A program made the translations under genes and the position numbers. This document shows positions 53,433 to 60,926 of a DNA stretch of 64,000 nt, in pieces; the stretch's first letter is position 1; the number at the start of each line of letters is the position of its first letter. Source of the stretch: Bacillus weihaiensis (GTDB lineage: Bacteria > Bacillota > Bacilli > Bacillales > Bacillaceae); assembly GCF_001889165.1 (NCBI RefSeq), contig NZ_CP016020.1, forward strand, positions 1,648,501 through 1,712,500, given 5' to 3'. Under the pieces are notes generated by a model. It saw only the letters and a program-made list of their open reading frames with translations, did not search any database and was not told the origin of the DNA.

Positions 53433-54551
53433 ATGACTAGAAGATTAAAATTTAGTATGATACTATCCATACTTATTTTACTACTAGGTAGTTTTGGATT
53501 TATCTATATAAAAGATGAAGCATCATCTAAGATTCAAGCTGAATCTATGATATTAAACACAGAAAATGAGAATGATAGACAAATAATACCTGAAATTAAA
53601 GACATAATTAGAGAAGCTCAAAAAAAAGTAGTGATGGTAGAGCTTGATGATGGTACAGTAGGCTCAGGATTTTTATTTAATGATCGAGGAGACATCATTA
53701 CGAATGCTCATGTCGTTGACGGAGCTGCTTCAGTCAAAATTAGAACAACGGATGCAAAAGGTTATGATGGACAAGTTATAGGGATAAGTACTGAAACAGA
53801 TGTAGCGTTAATTAGGGTCGAAGGGTTAGAAGGAATTGATCCGTTGCCTCTTTCGCCAAGTCTGTCTGTTGAAATAGGAGATGAGATTTTAGCATTAGGA
53901 AGTCCGTTAGGCTTTCAGAATACAGTAACAACTGGAATTATTAGTGGTACCGACAGAGAGCTACATGTAGAACCGTATGTATATGAGAATGTCTATCAAA
54001 TTTCAGCACCTATTGCTCCCGGAAATAGTGGTGGACCTCTAATAGATCGTAAAACTGGTCATGTAATTGGGATAAATTCTGCTAGAATTGAGCAAGGAAG
54101 CATTGGATTTAGTATACCAATTAGTACTATACTTCCTTTAGTCAATGTGTGGTCCGAAACACCAATGAGAAATTTACCTTCGATTAAATCGTTTGATGTC
54201 TCACAACAAATAGATAAAAATAAAATGCTTGAAACATCGGACTACGTAATAAGCTACTTTATTGAAAGTATTAATTTTAAAGACTTCGTGACTGCTTACT
54301 CGCTTTTAGGAAGTGATTGGCAATCAGAAATGGATTACGATACCTTTCGCAAAAAATATTTGGACATAACCAATATTAGGATCGAAAAATTGACAACTGA
54401 AGATAAAGGAAATGAGGTTGAAGTTCAAACTAGTTTGTCCATTACGACAAGAGAAAATCAAGAAGAGGTTATAAAAACAGAAGAAATCTCTTTTTTAATT
54501 GCATATGAAAATGATCAAGCAAAAATCATATCTCAAGAAATAGAAAAATAA
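53433..54551 (+). CDS. membrane-anchored HtrA-like S1C serine protease without PDZ
   Basis: The 372-residue product has an N-terminal membrane helix (I-L-S-I-L-I-L-L-L-G-S-F-G-F-I), then a trypsin-like domain with His93 (T-N-A-H-V-V-D-G), Asp123 (T-D-V-A-L-I-R-V) and Ser199 (G-N-S-G-G-P-L). Instead of a PDZ domain, the last 120 residues form an NTF2-like or other alpha/beta domain (I-N-F-K-D-F-V-T-A-Y-S-L-L). Likely extracellular. Cotranscribed with the zinc-ribbon protein, whose extracellular part may be a partner or substrate. Confidence 0.85.
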   Translation: MTRRLKFSMILSILILLLGSFGFIYIKDEASSKIQAESMILNTENENDRQIIPEIKDIIREAQKKVVMVELDDGTVGSGFLFNDRGDIITNAHVVDGAASVKIRTTDAKGYDGQVIGISTETDVALIRVEGLEGIDPLPLSPSLSVEIGDEILALGSPLGFQNTVTTGIISGTDRELHVEPYVYENVYQISAPIAPGNSGGPLIDRKTGHVIGINSARIEQGSIGFSIPISTILPLVNVWSETPMRNLPSIKSFDVSQQIDKNKMLETSDYVISYFIESINFKDFVTAYSLLGSDWQSEMDYDTFRKKYLDITNIRIEKLTTEDKGNEVEVQTSLSITTRENQEEVIKTEEISFLIAYENDQAKIISQEIEK

Positions 54552-54588
54552 AATATGTATGAACGAAAAGGATCTGGGGGGTTACAAA

Positions 54589-54780
54589 ATGAAAAATAAA
54601 TATACGATAGTTAGTATGATCGCAATGCTCATTGCCATTATTTTCGGTGGAATTGCCTTCCAACAATATAATGCAGAAAATATGGATGAAGTTTATTTAA
54701 ATATTGGCTACTGCACACTTTTTTTAAGTGCATCAATGTTTAGCTGGCATATTAAAGACGAAAAACAAAATGAAAGTTGA
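54589..54780 (+). CDS. ypmT: small two-helix membrane protein YpmT
   Basis: A 63-residue protein with two hydrophobic helices (I-V-S-M-I-A-M-L-I-A-I-I-F-G-G and L-N-I-G-Y-C-T-L-F-L-S-A-S-M-F) and a charged tail. Size, topology and location (between ypmS and the msr genes) agree with YpmT. ATG 54589 has GGGGGG about 7 nt upstream; the ATG at 54559 lies before it. Possibly in one transcript with the two genes upstream. Function unknown. Confidence 0.7.
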   Translation: MKNKYTIVSMIAMLIAIIFGGIAFQQYNAENMDEVYLNIGYCTLFLSASMFSWHIKDEKQNES

Positions 54781-54782
54781 TG

Positions 54783-54813
54783 AAAAGAGAGAGGGCGTCC
54801 TCTCTCTTTTTGT
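54783..54813. terminator. bidirectional terminator
   Basis: AAAAGAGAGAGG (54783-54794) pairs with CCTCTCTCTTTT (54799-54810) around GCGT. It serves ypmT and the convergent lipoprotein gene. Confidence 0.9.
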
Positions 54814-54846
54814 GCGACAGGCAGTCGTACTTATTCTTTTATCTTA

Positions 54847-55023
54847 TTATTCAGCTGTTTCTTCAGATTGTTCTTCAGTGCCTTCTTCTGTACCTTCTTC
54901 AGTCTCTTCTGTTTCTTCCATGTTTGTGTCTTCTGTTTCAGTATCTTCTGAGTTGTTACATGCAGCCATTAAAAATACAGCAAGTAATGATGCTCCAATT
55001 TTTAACATAAAGCTTTTGTTCAT
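54847..55023 (-). CDS. small acidic lipoprotein (58 aa)
   Basis: ATG at 55023 with GGGAGGAAAAG upstream on the minus strand. Residues 1-22 are a signal peptide with lipobox L-M-A-A-C22. The mature 37 residues are almost only E, T, D, S, Q and G (E-E-T-E-E-G-T-E-E type repeats). It should be tethered to the outer face of the membrane as a flexible acidic tail. The plus-strand ORFs across this stretch are shadows of it. Monocistronic. Function unknown. Confidence 0.75.
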   Translation of the reverse strand: MNKSFMLKIGASLLAVFLMAACNNSEDTETEDTNMEETEETEEGTEEGTEEQSEETAE

Positions 55024-55312
55024 TTTCTTTTCCTCCCATGTAACGAAATTATGTTTTTAGTAGAACCAGTTGGTTCAATTTAATAATAATGGAAAATTGA
55101 GGCATGTATACTGTATTTACATAAATCTTACAATTTCTTTATAAATTTATATCTGATTATTATCTTAGCAATTAAATTTACATTAAATTATAATAAAAAG
55201 AGGAGTTTAGTTTGTTCCTTCTATGGAATATGGTGCTTCAGTCATAGCGTGTCTGTCATAAATTTAAATCTTTTTGGTTAGGATAAGTTGTATCCTGCTT
55301 GAGGAGGTTAAT

Positions 55313-55450
55313 ATGTTGAAGAAAAAGAATGTTAATAAATTAAGTTACGAATCTGATGGGAAAATGGGATTCAATAAGGAAAAAAAGTCAAAAGAAAATG
55401 ATGGAAGAGAAGAAAAGATGTTTTTTAACATAACACAAAATAGTGAGTAA
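55313..55450 (+). CDS. small charged hypothetical protein (45 aa)
   Basis: ATG 55313 with GAGGAGG 6 nt upstream, a near-perfect site. The product is rich in Lys, Glu and Asn (M-L-K-K-K-N-V-N-K-L-S-Y-E-S-D-G-K-M-G-F-N), without membrane segment or cysteine. It resembles other small spore-associated or unstructured Bacillus proteins, but no family is recognised. Confidence 0.55.
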   Translation: MLKKKNVNKLSYESDGKMGFNKEKKSKENDGREEKMFFNITQNSE

Positions 55451-55824
55451 ATAAAAAAAGGTTTTACTCTTATCAAGTAAGCACCTTATATTTTATAACT
55501 TGAATACAGATATTTTCTGCATGTGGGCCTCGGTCTTACCCTGGCTCCGCTTATCATTTCTTTTCGCATCCTATTATTAATAAAGAATGATAAGCCAGTT
55601 CCACCTTACCACGTTTTTTGCCAATAAACACTCCAATACATCTGCAAAATTAGACTTTCCGGTCAAAATTCATAGTGATACTATACATTATTCTAACGAA
55701 CCTTCCATATATCATTTTAACCAGTCTTTTATTCGTTTCTAACGTTTTTTATATTTGAGTTGTAATCAAATCTTTGGTACGATACCCTTGATTACATTTG
55801 AACTATGAACTCGGAGGGTGAAGG
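55451..55824. other. intergenic region upstream of the alpha/beta hydrolase gene
   Basis: 374 bp without a supported ORF; one GC-richer patch (55520-55560) of unknown origin. Confidence 0.4.
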
Positions 55825-56634
55825 ATGGAACACTATACACTTAACGTAGGAGATAATATGATTTCTTACACAGACCAAGGTGTTGGTCATTGTGTTGTAT
55901 TGATTCATGGTTTTTGCGGAGATAGTCAATATTGGAAATATATTGTTCCTCAGTTAGTAGCAAAGAATAGAGTCATTACAGTTGATATAAGAGGACATGG
56001 TCATTCTAGTACACCTAAAGATGAGTTCGAAATCATGGATTTAGCTGATGATTTAGATAAACTATTAACATCCTTACATATTGATAGAGCAACGCTAATT
56101 GGTCACTCTTTAGGTGGTTACATAAGTATTGCTTTTGCTGAGAAATATCCTGAAAAGTTATGTGGGTTATCTATGGTTCATTCAACTACATTACCTGATA
56201 CAGATGAGGCAAAAAAAAGTCGAGATAATGGAATTCTTTTAATAGAAGAGGAAGGTATTAAGCCTTATATTCAACAGCTTATTCCTAAATTGTTTGCTGC
56301 TGGTTCTCAGGAAACATTAGCAAATGAAATAGACCTGGTTAAAAAAATTGGCTGCAGAACATCTGAATTAGGGGCTATTGAATGTCTTAAATCAATGAAA
56401 AATCGACCAAATCGTACTCATGTATTAAAAAACCTGTCTTTACCAGTTTTACTTGTTGCTGGTGAATTAGATGACATATTACCTTTGGATCGAACTTTTT
56501 CTGTTTCAGGTACGAATATTAGTCAACATACAATTAAGGAAAGTGGCCACATGTCTATGCTTGAAAAACCTGATGAATTATCCGAGGTATTAATGGGTTT
56601 TTTAGATAATATTATTGATAGCAAAATGATCTAA
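55825..56634 (+). CDS. alpha/beta hydrolase
   Basis: The 269-residue product has the oxyanion motif H-G-F-C-G-D, nucleophile Ser95 in G-H-S-L-G-G, an acid in G-E-L-D-D-I-L-P and His in E-S-G-H-M-S-M-L-E-K-P. The sequence is near the MenH/3-oxoadipate enol-lactonase/BioH-like group, so an ester or enol-lactone substrate is likely, but not identified. No signal peptide. Followed by a strong terminator; single gene. Confidence 0.88.
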   Translation: MEHYTLNVGDNMISYTDQGVGHCVVLIHGFCGDSQYWKYIVPQLVAKNRVITVDIRGHGHSSTPKDEFEIMDLADDLDKLLTSLHIDRATLIGHSLGGYISIAFAEKYPEKLCGLSMVHSTTLPDTDEAKKSRDNGILLIEEEGIKPYIQQLIPKLFAAGSQETLANEIDLVKKIGCRTSELGAIECLKSMKNRPNRTHVLKNLSLPVLLVAGELDDILPLDRTFSVSGTNISQHTIKESGHMSMLEKPDELSEVLMGFLDNIIDSKMI

Positions 56635-56652
56635 AGAGATGAACGATCAAAA

Positions 56653-56700
56653 AAACAGCAAGCAAGAAATTTTGAATACTCTACTTGCTTGCTGTTTTTG
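56653..56700 (+). terminator. terminator after the hydrolase gene
   Basis: AAACAGCAAGCAAG pairs with CTTGCTTGCTGTTT, followed by further T residues. Confidence 0.9.
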
Positions 56701-56867
56701 AAATAGTTGGTTGAGAGAGCACTATACACTTTAGAACGTATTTAAGGGAGACATTATAAGTAGTAGAGAGGATTATAACAGCTTAAACCACTTTCAAGAA
56801 CAGATCCCTTTTAAAAAAGCATCATATTTATAGGGGAATAACCTTTTTAGCTTTAAAAAGAATTGAT

Positions 56868-57113
56868 TTAGCTGTTATACTCAGCTCTCTTAACAAAAGT
56901 CCTCTCATCTTCTATAAGTCCACATGTCCCACATTGTACACGTAAATGGGGCCCGTTATAGGGGATATGGAAAGGGTCAAGTGATGCTTGGTTTATTTCT
57001 TGAATAACTTCACCTGTCTGTGGATTTAGCTTAACTGATTTTACATTTTGGTCAATGATGTTAAATCTCGTTCTATTTGTTTTACAATTAGGACATAAAT
57101 ATGGTGCTGTCAC
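56868..57113 (-). CDS. zinc-ribbon protein (81 aa)
   Basis: A two-half zinc ribbon: Y-L-C-P-N-C-K-T-N at the N-terminus and V-Q-C-G-T-C-G-L-I-E at about residues 61-69, with a linker that includes N-P-Q-T-G-E-V-I-Q and D-P-F-H-I-P-Y. Such conserved little proteins occur widely in Bacillus without known function. GTG start; TAGGAG is about 13 nt upstream, which is longer than usual. Not tied to a neighbour. Confidence 0.7.
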   Translation of the reverse strand: MTAPYLCPNCKTNRTRFNIIDQNVKSVKLNPQTGEVIQEINQASLDPFHIPYNGPHLRVQCGTCGLIEDERTFVKRAEYNS

Positions 57114-57214
57114 GTTAAATTCACACTCCTACTTTAGAAATAACAAAATGTTACATTTATCATGTCTATATTAGGTTGTTTATATGTAAATTTTTCGGTA
57201 CTGATCCTACTCCT

Positions 57215-57628
57215 TTATAGTTTTTTCAAAACTTGAATAAAACTCTCGATTTCTTCATCATTAAGGTTTTCAAATTTATTTAGTAAAAAGTTCGTTTTTT
57301 TCTTTTCAAATAATTCTAACGTCTTTTTTCCTTCTTCTGTTAAATGGATATCAACAATTCGACGGTCTTTATCGGATCTTACTCTCTCAATCCATTCCTT
57401 TTCAATCAGTACATCAGTAACAGCTGTTATATGTGAAGCAGAAACATTCAATAGCTTCGATAAATCAGAAGCTTTTTTAGATCCTGTTTCAAAAAGTGTT
57501 TTTAATATAAAAAACTCATTACGTGATAATTCATTTTCATACACTGTATTCATTTCTTGGCGTAACTTTTTATATACATGACGCATTAATGCTTCCATCT
57601 CATACATTTTATCCTGTCGATCTTCCAA
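57215..57628 (-). CDS. ypoP: MarR family transcriptional regulator YpoP
   Basis: A 137-residue winged-helix regulator: recognition region L-L-N-V-S-A-S-H-I-T-A-V-T-D-V-L and the wing S-D-K-D-R-R-I-V-D-I-H-L-T-E-E-G. No cysteine is present, so it is not an OhrR-type thiol sensor. Like B. subtilis YpoP it lies next to msrA, here divergent from the msrAB fusion gene. TTG 57628 is 9 nt after GGGGG. It may regulate itself and msrAB through palindromes in the shared promoter region. Confidence 0.85.
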   Translation of the reverse strand: MEDRQDKMYEMEALMRHVYKKLRQEMNTVYENELSRNEFFILKTLFETGSKKASDLSKLLNVSASHITAVTDVLIEKEWIERVRSDKDRRIVDIHLTEEGKKTLELFEKKKTNFLLNKFENLNDEEIESFIQVLKKL

Positions 57629-57710
57629 TACTTTAACCCCCAAAAAAAATGTGAATCACTTCATTATGTCTAAGACTAAAAAAGTTGATTGCTTGTGTCA
57701 AGAATATACT

Positions 57711-57776
57711 ATTTCGAAATGAAAATAAACTAGTAAAGCAGTTTACTTTTGTTTCATTTTAAGCATGCTATATAAT
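57711..57776 (+). promoter_or_regulatory. ypoP-msrAB divergent promoter region with palindromes
   Basis: ATTTCGAAAT (57711-57720) is a perfect palindrome, and TAAACT (57726-57731) and AGTTTA (57740-57745) form an inverted repeat with an 8-bp spacer, a suitable size for a MarR dimer. TATAAT (57771-57776) is the likely msrAB -10. Confidence 0.4.
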
Positions 57777-57807
57777 AGGAGAATAAATGAGTAGGGGGAG
57801 ATTTTTA

Positions 57808-58767
57808 ATGAAGAATAATGATTCTCTAGAACAGGCAACATTTGCAGGCGGTTGTTTTTGGTGCATGGTACAACCATTTGATGAATTACCAGGCATTGAA
57901 TCAGTTATTTCAGGATATACAGGTGGTGAAACTGAAAACCCGACATATGAAGAGGTTTGCTCAAATCAAACAGGCCATCTTGAAGCAGTTCAAATAACAT
58001 TTAACCCAGAGATCTTTCCTTATGAGAAATTATTAGAGCTATATTGGCAACAGATTGATCCTACAGATGCTGGTGGTCAATTTTTTGACAGGGGTGAATC
58101 TTACCAAACAGCCATTTTTTTTCATAATGAAAAGCAACATGAACTTGCTGAGTTATCGAAGCAGAATTTAGAGAAGAGCGGTCGTTTTAGTAAACCAATT
58201 GTAACAAAGATTATCGAAGCGAAGCCATTTTATCCAGCAGAAGAATATCACCAAGATTTTTATAAGAAAAGCACTGGAAGGTATAAGCAATATCGAACAG
58301 GTTCAGGAAGAGACCGATTTATTGAAGAACATTGGAAAAATAATGATAAGGCTGACTTACAGAAAAGTTTAACACCGATGCAATATGAAGTGACTCAAAA
58401 TAATGGGACAGAACCTCCTTTTCGTAATGAGTTTTGGGATCATGAAGAAGAAGGGATTTACGTAGATATTGTATCAGGTAAGCCATTATTTAGTTCTAGA
58501 GACAAATATGATGCTGGCTGCGGTTGGCCAAGCTTTACTAAACCAATAGAGGACTTAGAAGTGATTGAAAAGATGGATACCACGCATGGCATGGTTCGTA
58601 CTGAAGTGAGAAGTAAAACAGCTGATTCCCATTTAGGCCACGTGTTTGATGATGGACCTGGTCCTAATGGTTTGAGATACTGTATAAATTCTGCTGCATT
58701 AAAGTTCATTCCAAAAGGTGAATTAGCAAAACAAGGATATGCTAAATACGAAAAGTTATTTTCTTAA
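57808..58767 (+). CDS. msrAB: bifunctional methionine sulfoxide reductase MsrA-MsrB
   Basis: A 319-residue fusion. MsrA (residues 8-160) has the catalytic Cys16 in G-G-C-F-W-C; MsrB (residues 180-319) has C-G-W-P-S-F and the catalytic Cys in R-Y-C-I-N-S-A-A-L. The two zinc C-x-x-C pairs of many MsrB proteins are absent, as in the Bacillus form. Together they reduce both diastereomers of methionine sulfoxide. B. subtilis has separate msrA and msrB. ATG 57808 follows AGGGGGAG; ATG 57787 precedes it. Confidence 0.94.
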   Translation: MKNNDSLEQATFAGGCFWCMVQPFDELPGIESVISGYTGGETENPTYEEVCSNQTGHLEAVQITFNPEIFPYEKLLELYWQQIDPTDAGGQFFDRGESYQTAIFFHNEKQHELAELSKQNLEKSGRFSKPIVTKIIEAKPFYPAEEYHQDFYKKSTGRYKQYRTGSGRDRFIEEHWKNNDKADLQKSLTPMQYEVTQNNGTEPPFRNEFWDHEEEGIYVDIVSGKPLFSSRDKYDAGCGWPSFTKPIEDLEVIEKMDTTHGMVRTEVRSKTADSHLGHVFDDGPGPNGLRYCINSAALKFIPKGELAKQGYAKYEKLFS

Positions 58768-58812
58768 TTAACTTAACTATATCCAACCTTTGTAGAAATT
58801 TCTTGCACATAT

Positions 58813-58846
58813 AAAAACAGATTATTGGAAAATAATCTGTTTTTAT
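58813..58846 (+). terminator. terminator after msrAB
   Basis: AAAAACAGATTATT (58813-58826) pairs with AATAATCTGTTTTT (58831-58844) around GGAA. Confidence 0.92.
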
Positions 58847-58889
58847 ATACATCGTGAAGCTGAAAAATAAAAAAACGAGGAGAAAAGTT

Positions 58890-59267
58890 ATGGCAGTATT
58901 AGGGTTTGAACATGTAGGCATTCAAGTGAAACATATTGAAAATTCTATTACATTCTATAAAGAAATTGTTGGGTTAGAATTACTTGATCAATTTCTACAT
59001 ACAGATGGAAAGATGAAGCTTGCTTTTTTAGGAATGAATAAAAAAGTTATTGTTGAATTAATAGAAGGGTATAACCCTAATCTTCCTGAAGAAGGAAAGG
59101 TTCACCACGTAGCCTTTCTTGTTTCAGATATTGAAGCAGAAAAGAAAAGACTAGAGAAATTAGAAGTAGAGTGGATTTTTCCAGAGCCAACAAGACTACC
59201 AAATGGTGCTCGCTATATCTTCTTTAAAGGACCAGAAGGAGAGTGGATAGAATTTTATGAGAAGTGA
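58890..59267 (+). CDS. glyoxalase/VOC family protein
   Basis: A 125-residue VOC protein of two beta-alpha-beta-beta-beta modules. Candidate metal ligands are in F-E-H-V-G-I-Q-V, V-I-V-E-L-I-E, V-H-H-V-A-F and W-I-E-F-Y-E, giving the H, E, H, E set of glyoxalase I or methylmalonyl-CoA epimerase-like enzymes. The substrate is not defined. ATG 58890 has ACGAGGAG about 8 nt upstream; the frame from 58854 overlaps the msrAB terminator region. Confidence 0.85.
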   Translation: MAVLGFEHVGIQVKHIENSITFYKEIVGLELLDQFLHTDGKMKLAFLGMNKKVIVELIEGYNPNLPEEGKVHHVAFLVSDIEAEKKRLEKLEVEWIFPEPTRLPNGARYIFFKGPEGEWIEFYEK

Positions 59268-59379
59268 TGTGAAGAATCATAAAAGCTTATCATAAATAGG
59301 CTAAAGCACATACCGTACAACCCACCCATTTCATATAGTAAAGAGAAAGAGCATTTACTAAATGAGGAGTGAATAATAA

Positions 59380-59505
59380 ATGCATTGCTATTATGATTGC
59401 GGGTACCCTTATGCACAGGGGCACAGTGGCTACGGTAACAGTTTCGTGCTAATTGTTGTGCTTTTCATTTTACTAATAATCGTAGGTGCAGCATACCTAC
59501 ACTAA
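59380..59505 (+). CDS. YjcZ-family sporulation miniprotein (41 aa)
   Basis: ATG 59380 with GAGGAGTG 8 nt upstream. The N-terminal half is rich in Tyr, Cys, Gly and His ([11 protein letters not shown]). The C-terminal half is the signature of the family: [18 protein letters not shown]. These tiny membrane proteins of Bacillus are made during sporulation, usually in several copies per genome. A terminator follows. Confidence 0.85.
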   Translation: MHCYYDCGYPYAQGHSGYGNSFVLIVVLFILLIIVGAAYLH

Positions 59506-59539
59506 AAACAAAAATCGGGCTCTTTAAGTGAAGCTCTAG

Positions 59540-59586
59540 GACTGTAAGCGCGTTTGAACAATTGGTGTGCTTACAGTCTTTTTTTA
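59540..59586 (+). terminator. terminator after the yjcZ-like gene
   Basis: GACTGTAAGC (59540-59549) pairs perfectly with GCTTACAGTC (59569-59578), followed by TTTTTTTATT. Confidence 0.85.
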
Positions 59587-59776
59587 TTGCTTAAGAAACG
59601 AAAATTGTGAAGAAGGGTTTTGTCAGTCAGTGCGAGCGCTTTACATAGCCCTAGGCGCTAACGCTTTTAATCCTTGTTATGATAAGTAAACAAGATCACT
59701 GATAGTTTGCGAATAGGACCAAATACTGGAAAAAGTAATTAACTAATAAACTCACTGCTAATAAAAGTGCTCGTAC

Positions 59777-59816
59777 TTGCAAATATGTAAACTTTAATTT
59801 AAAAATAGTTTACATA
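59777..59816 (+). promoter_or_regulatory. bioB promoter with candidate BirA operator
   Basis: TATGTAAACT (59784-59793) and AGTTTACATA (59807-59816) are a perfect 10-bp inverted repeat. As TGTAAAC-N15-GTTTACA it has the layout of Firmicutes BirA operators (TGTTAAC-N15-GTTAACA). TTGCAA (59777-59782) and TAAAAA (59800-59805) would be the -35 and -10, so a bound dimer would cover the promoter. Confidence 0.6.
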
Positions 59817-59872
59817 TAAATATCCATTCCTTACCATGTAAGTGAGTTGAGAAAGAAGGAGGTAATGGAATA

Positions 59873-60835
59873 GTGTGGGATAAACTTGCGGGTGAAGTAA
59901 TAGATGGTAAAGAATTATCACAAAGGGAAGCATTAGATATATTGCAATCCTCTGATGATGATCTATTATTATTATTAAATGGGGCTTTTAAAATAAGGAA
60001 ACACTATTATGGTAAAAAGGTTAAATTAAATATGATTATCAATACAAAATCTGGTTTGTGTCCGGAAAACTGTGGTTATTGCTCACAGTCTATTGTTTCT
60101 AATGCTCAAATTGAAAAATATAATATGTTAGATAAAGAGACTATTATACAAGGTGCAAAACAAGCAGATCATTTAAAGGTTGGAACATATTGTATTGTTG
60201 CAAGTGGGAGAGGACCATCGAATAAAGAAATCGACCATGTTACATCAGCTGTTGAAGAAATTAAAGGCAAATATAAAATGAAAATATGTGCGTGTTTGGG
60301 ACTCTTGAAACCTGAGCAAGCGAGTAAGTTAAAAGGTGCAGGTGTAGATCGATATAACCACAACATAAATACATCAAAAGAGCATCATCTTTCTATTACA
60401 ACATCACATTCCTTTAATGATAGAGTAAATACTATTGAAATCGTAAAAAAAAGTGGTATATCTCCATGTTCGGGGGTTATTGTGGGTATGAAAGAATCTT
60501 TAGAGGATGTCGTGAATATGGCATTCTACTTAAAGGCTTTAGATGCAGATTCTATCCCGGTTAACTTTCTACATGCTATTGACGGCACTCCGCTAGAAGG
60601 AACTGAAGAATTAAATCCAAGATACTGTTTAAAAGTACTTTGTTTATTTCGGTATGTTAATCCAACTAAAGAAATTCGAATATCTGGTGGGCGCGAAGTA
60701 AATTTAAAGTCACTTCAACCATTAGGGCTATATGCTGCAAACTCAATTTTTGTTGGAGATTACTTAACAACTAAAGGGCAAGATAGTACCATTGATCATA
60801 AATTAATTGAGGATTTAGGGTTTGAAATTGAATGA
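59873..60835 (+). CDS. bioB: biotin synthase
   Basis: A 320-residue radical-SAM enzyme. The 4Fe-4S motif is C63-P-E-N-C67-G-Y-C70. The 2Fe-2S ligands correspond to the cysteines in G-T-Y-C, K-I-C-A-C and S-P-C-S-G, and the Arg in R-I-S-G-G-R. It inserts sulfur into dethiobiotin. No bioW, A, F, D or birA lies nearby, so it is an orphan gene; the candidate BirA operator upstream suggests biotin control. GTG start with AAGGAGGT about 9 nt upstream. Confidence 0.94.
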   Translation: MWDKLAGEVIDGKELSQREALDILQSSDDDLLLLLNGAFKIRKHYYGKKVKLNMIINTKSGLCPENCGYCSQSIVSNAQIEKYNMLDKETIIQGAKQADHLKVGTYCIVASGRGPSNKEIDHVTSAVEEIKGKYKMKICACLGLLKPEQASKLKGAGVDRYNHNINTSKEHHLSITTSHSFNDRVNTIEIVKKSGISPCSGVIVGMKESLEDVVNMAFYLKALDADSIPVNFLHAIDGTPLEGTEELNPRYCLKVLCLFRYVNPTKEIRISGGREVNLKSLQPLGLYAANSIFVGDYLTTKGQDSTIDHKLIEDLGFEIE

Positions 60836-60926
60836 AGAGTAGTAAAAAGTTTCATACGACTTTGTGAGGGGAATAAATCCATTAAGCATGAATGGTACAT
60901 TCATTCAATTAAAATGAGGTGTAAAA

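Larger units (their letters stand above)
59506..59872. other. intergenic region upstream of bioB
   Basis: Includes a terminator (59540-59586) and the candidate BirA operator (59784-59816). No ORF. Confidence 0.5.

Noticed and set aside
54728-55060. Plus-strand ORFs of 77 and 110 codons
   Set aside because: Low-complexity Ser/Val and Leu/Cys translations opposite the acidic lipoprotein gene, which has a signal peptide and ribosome binding site.
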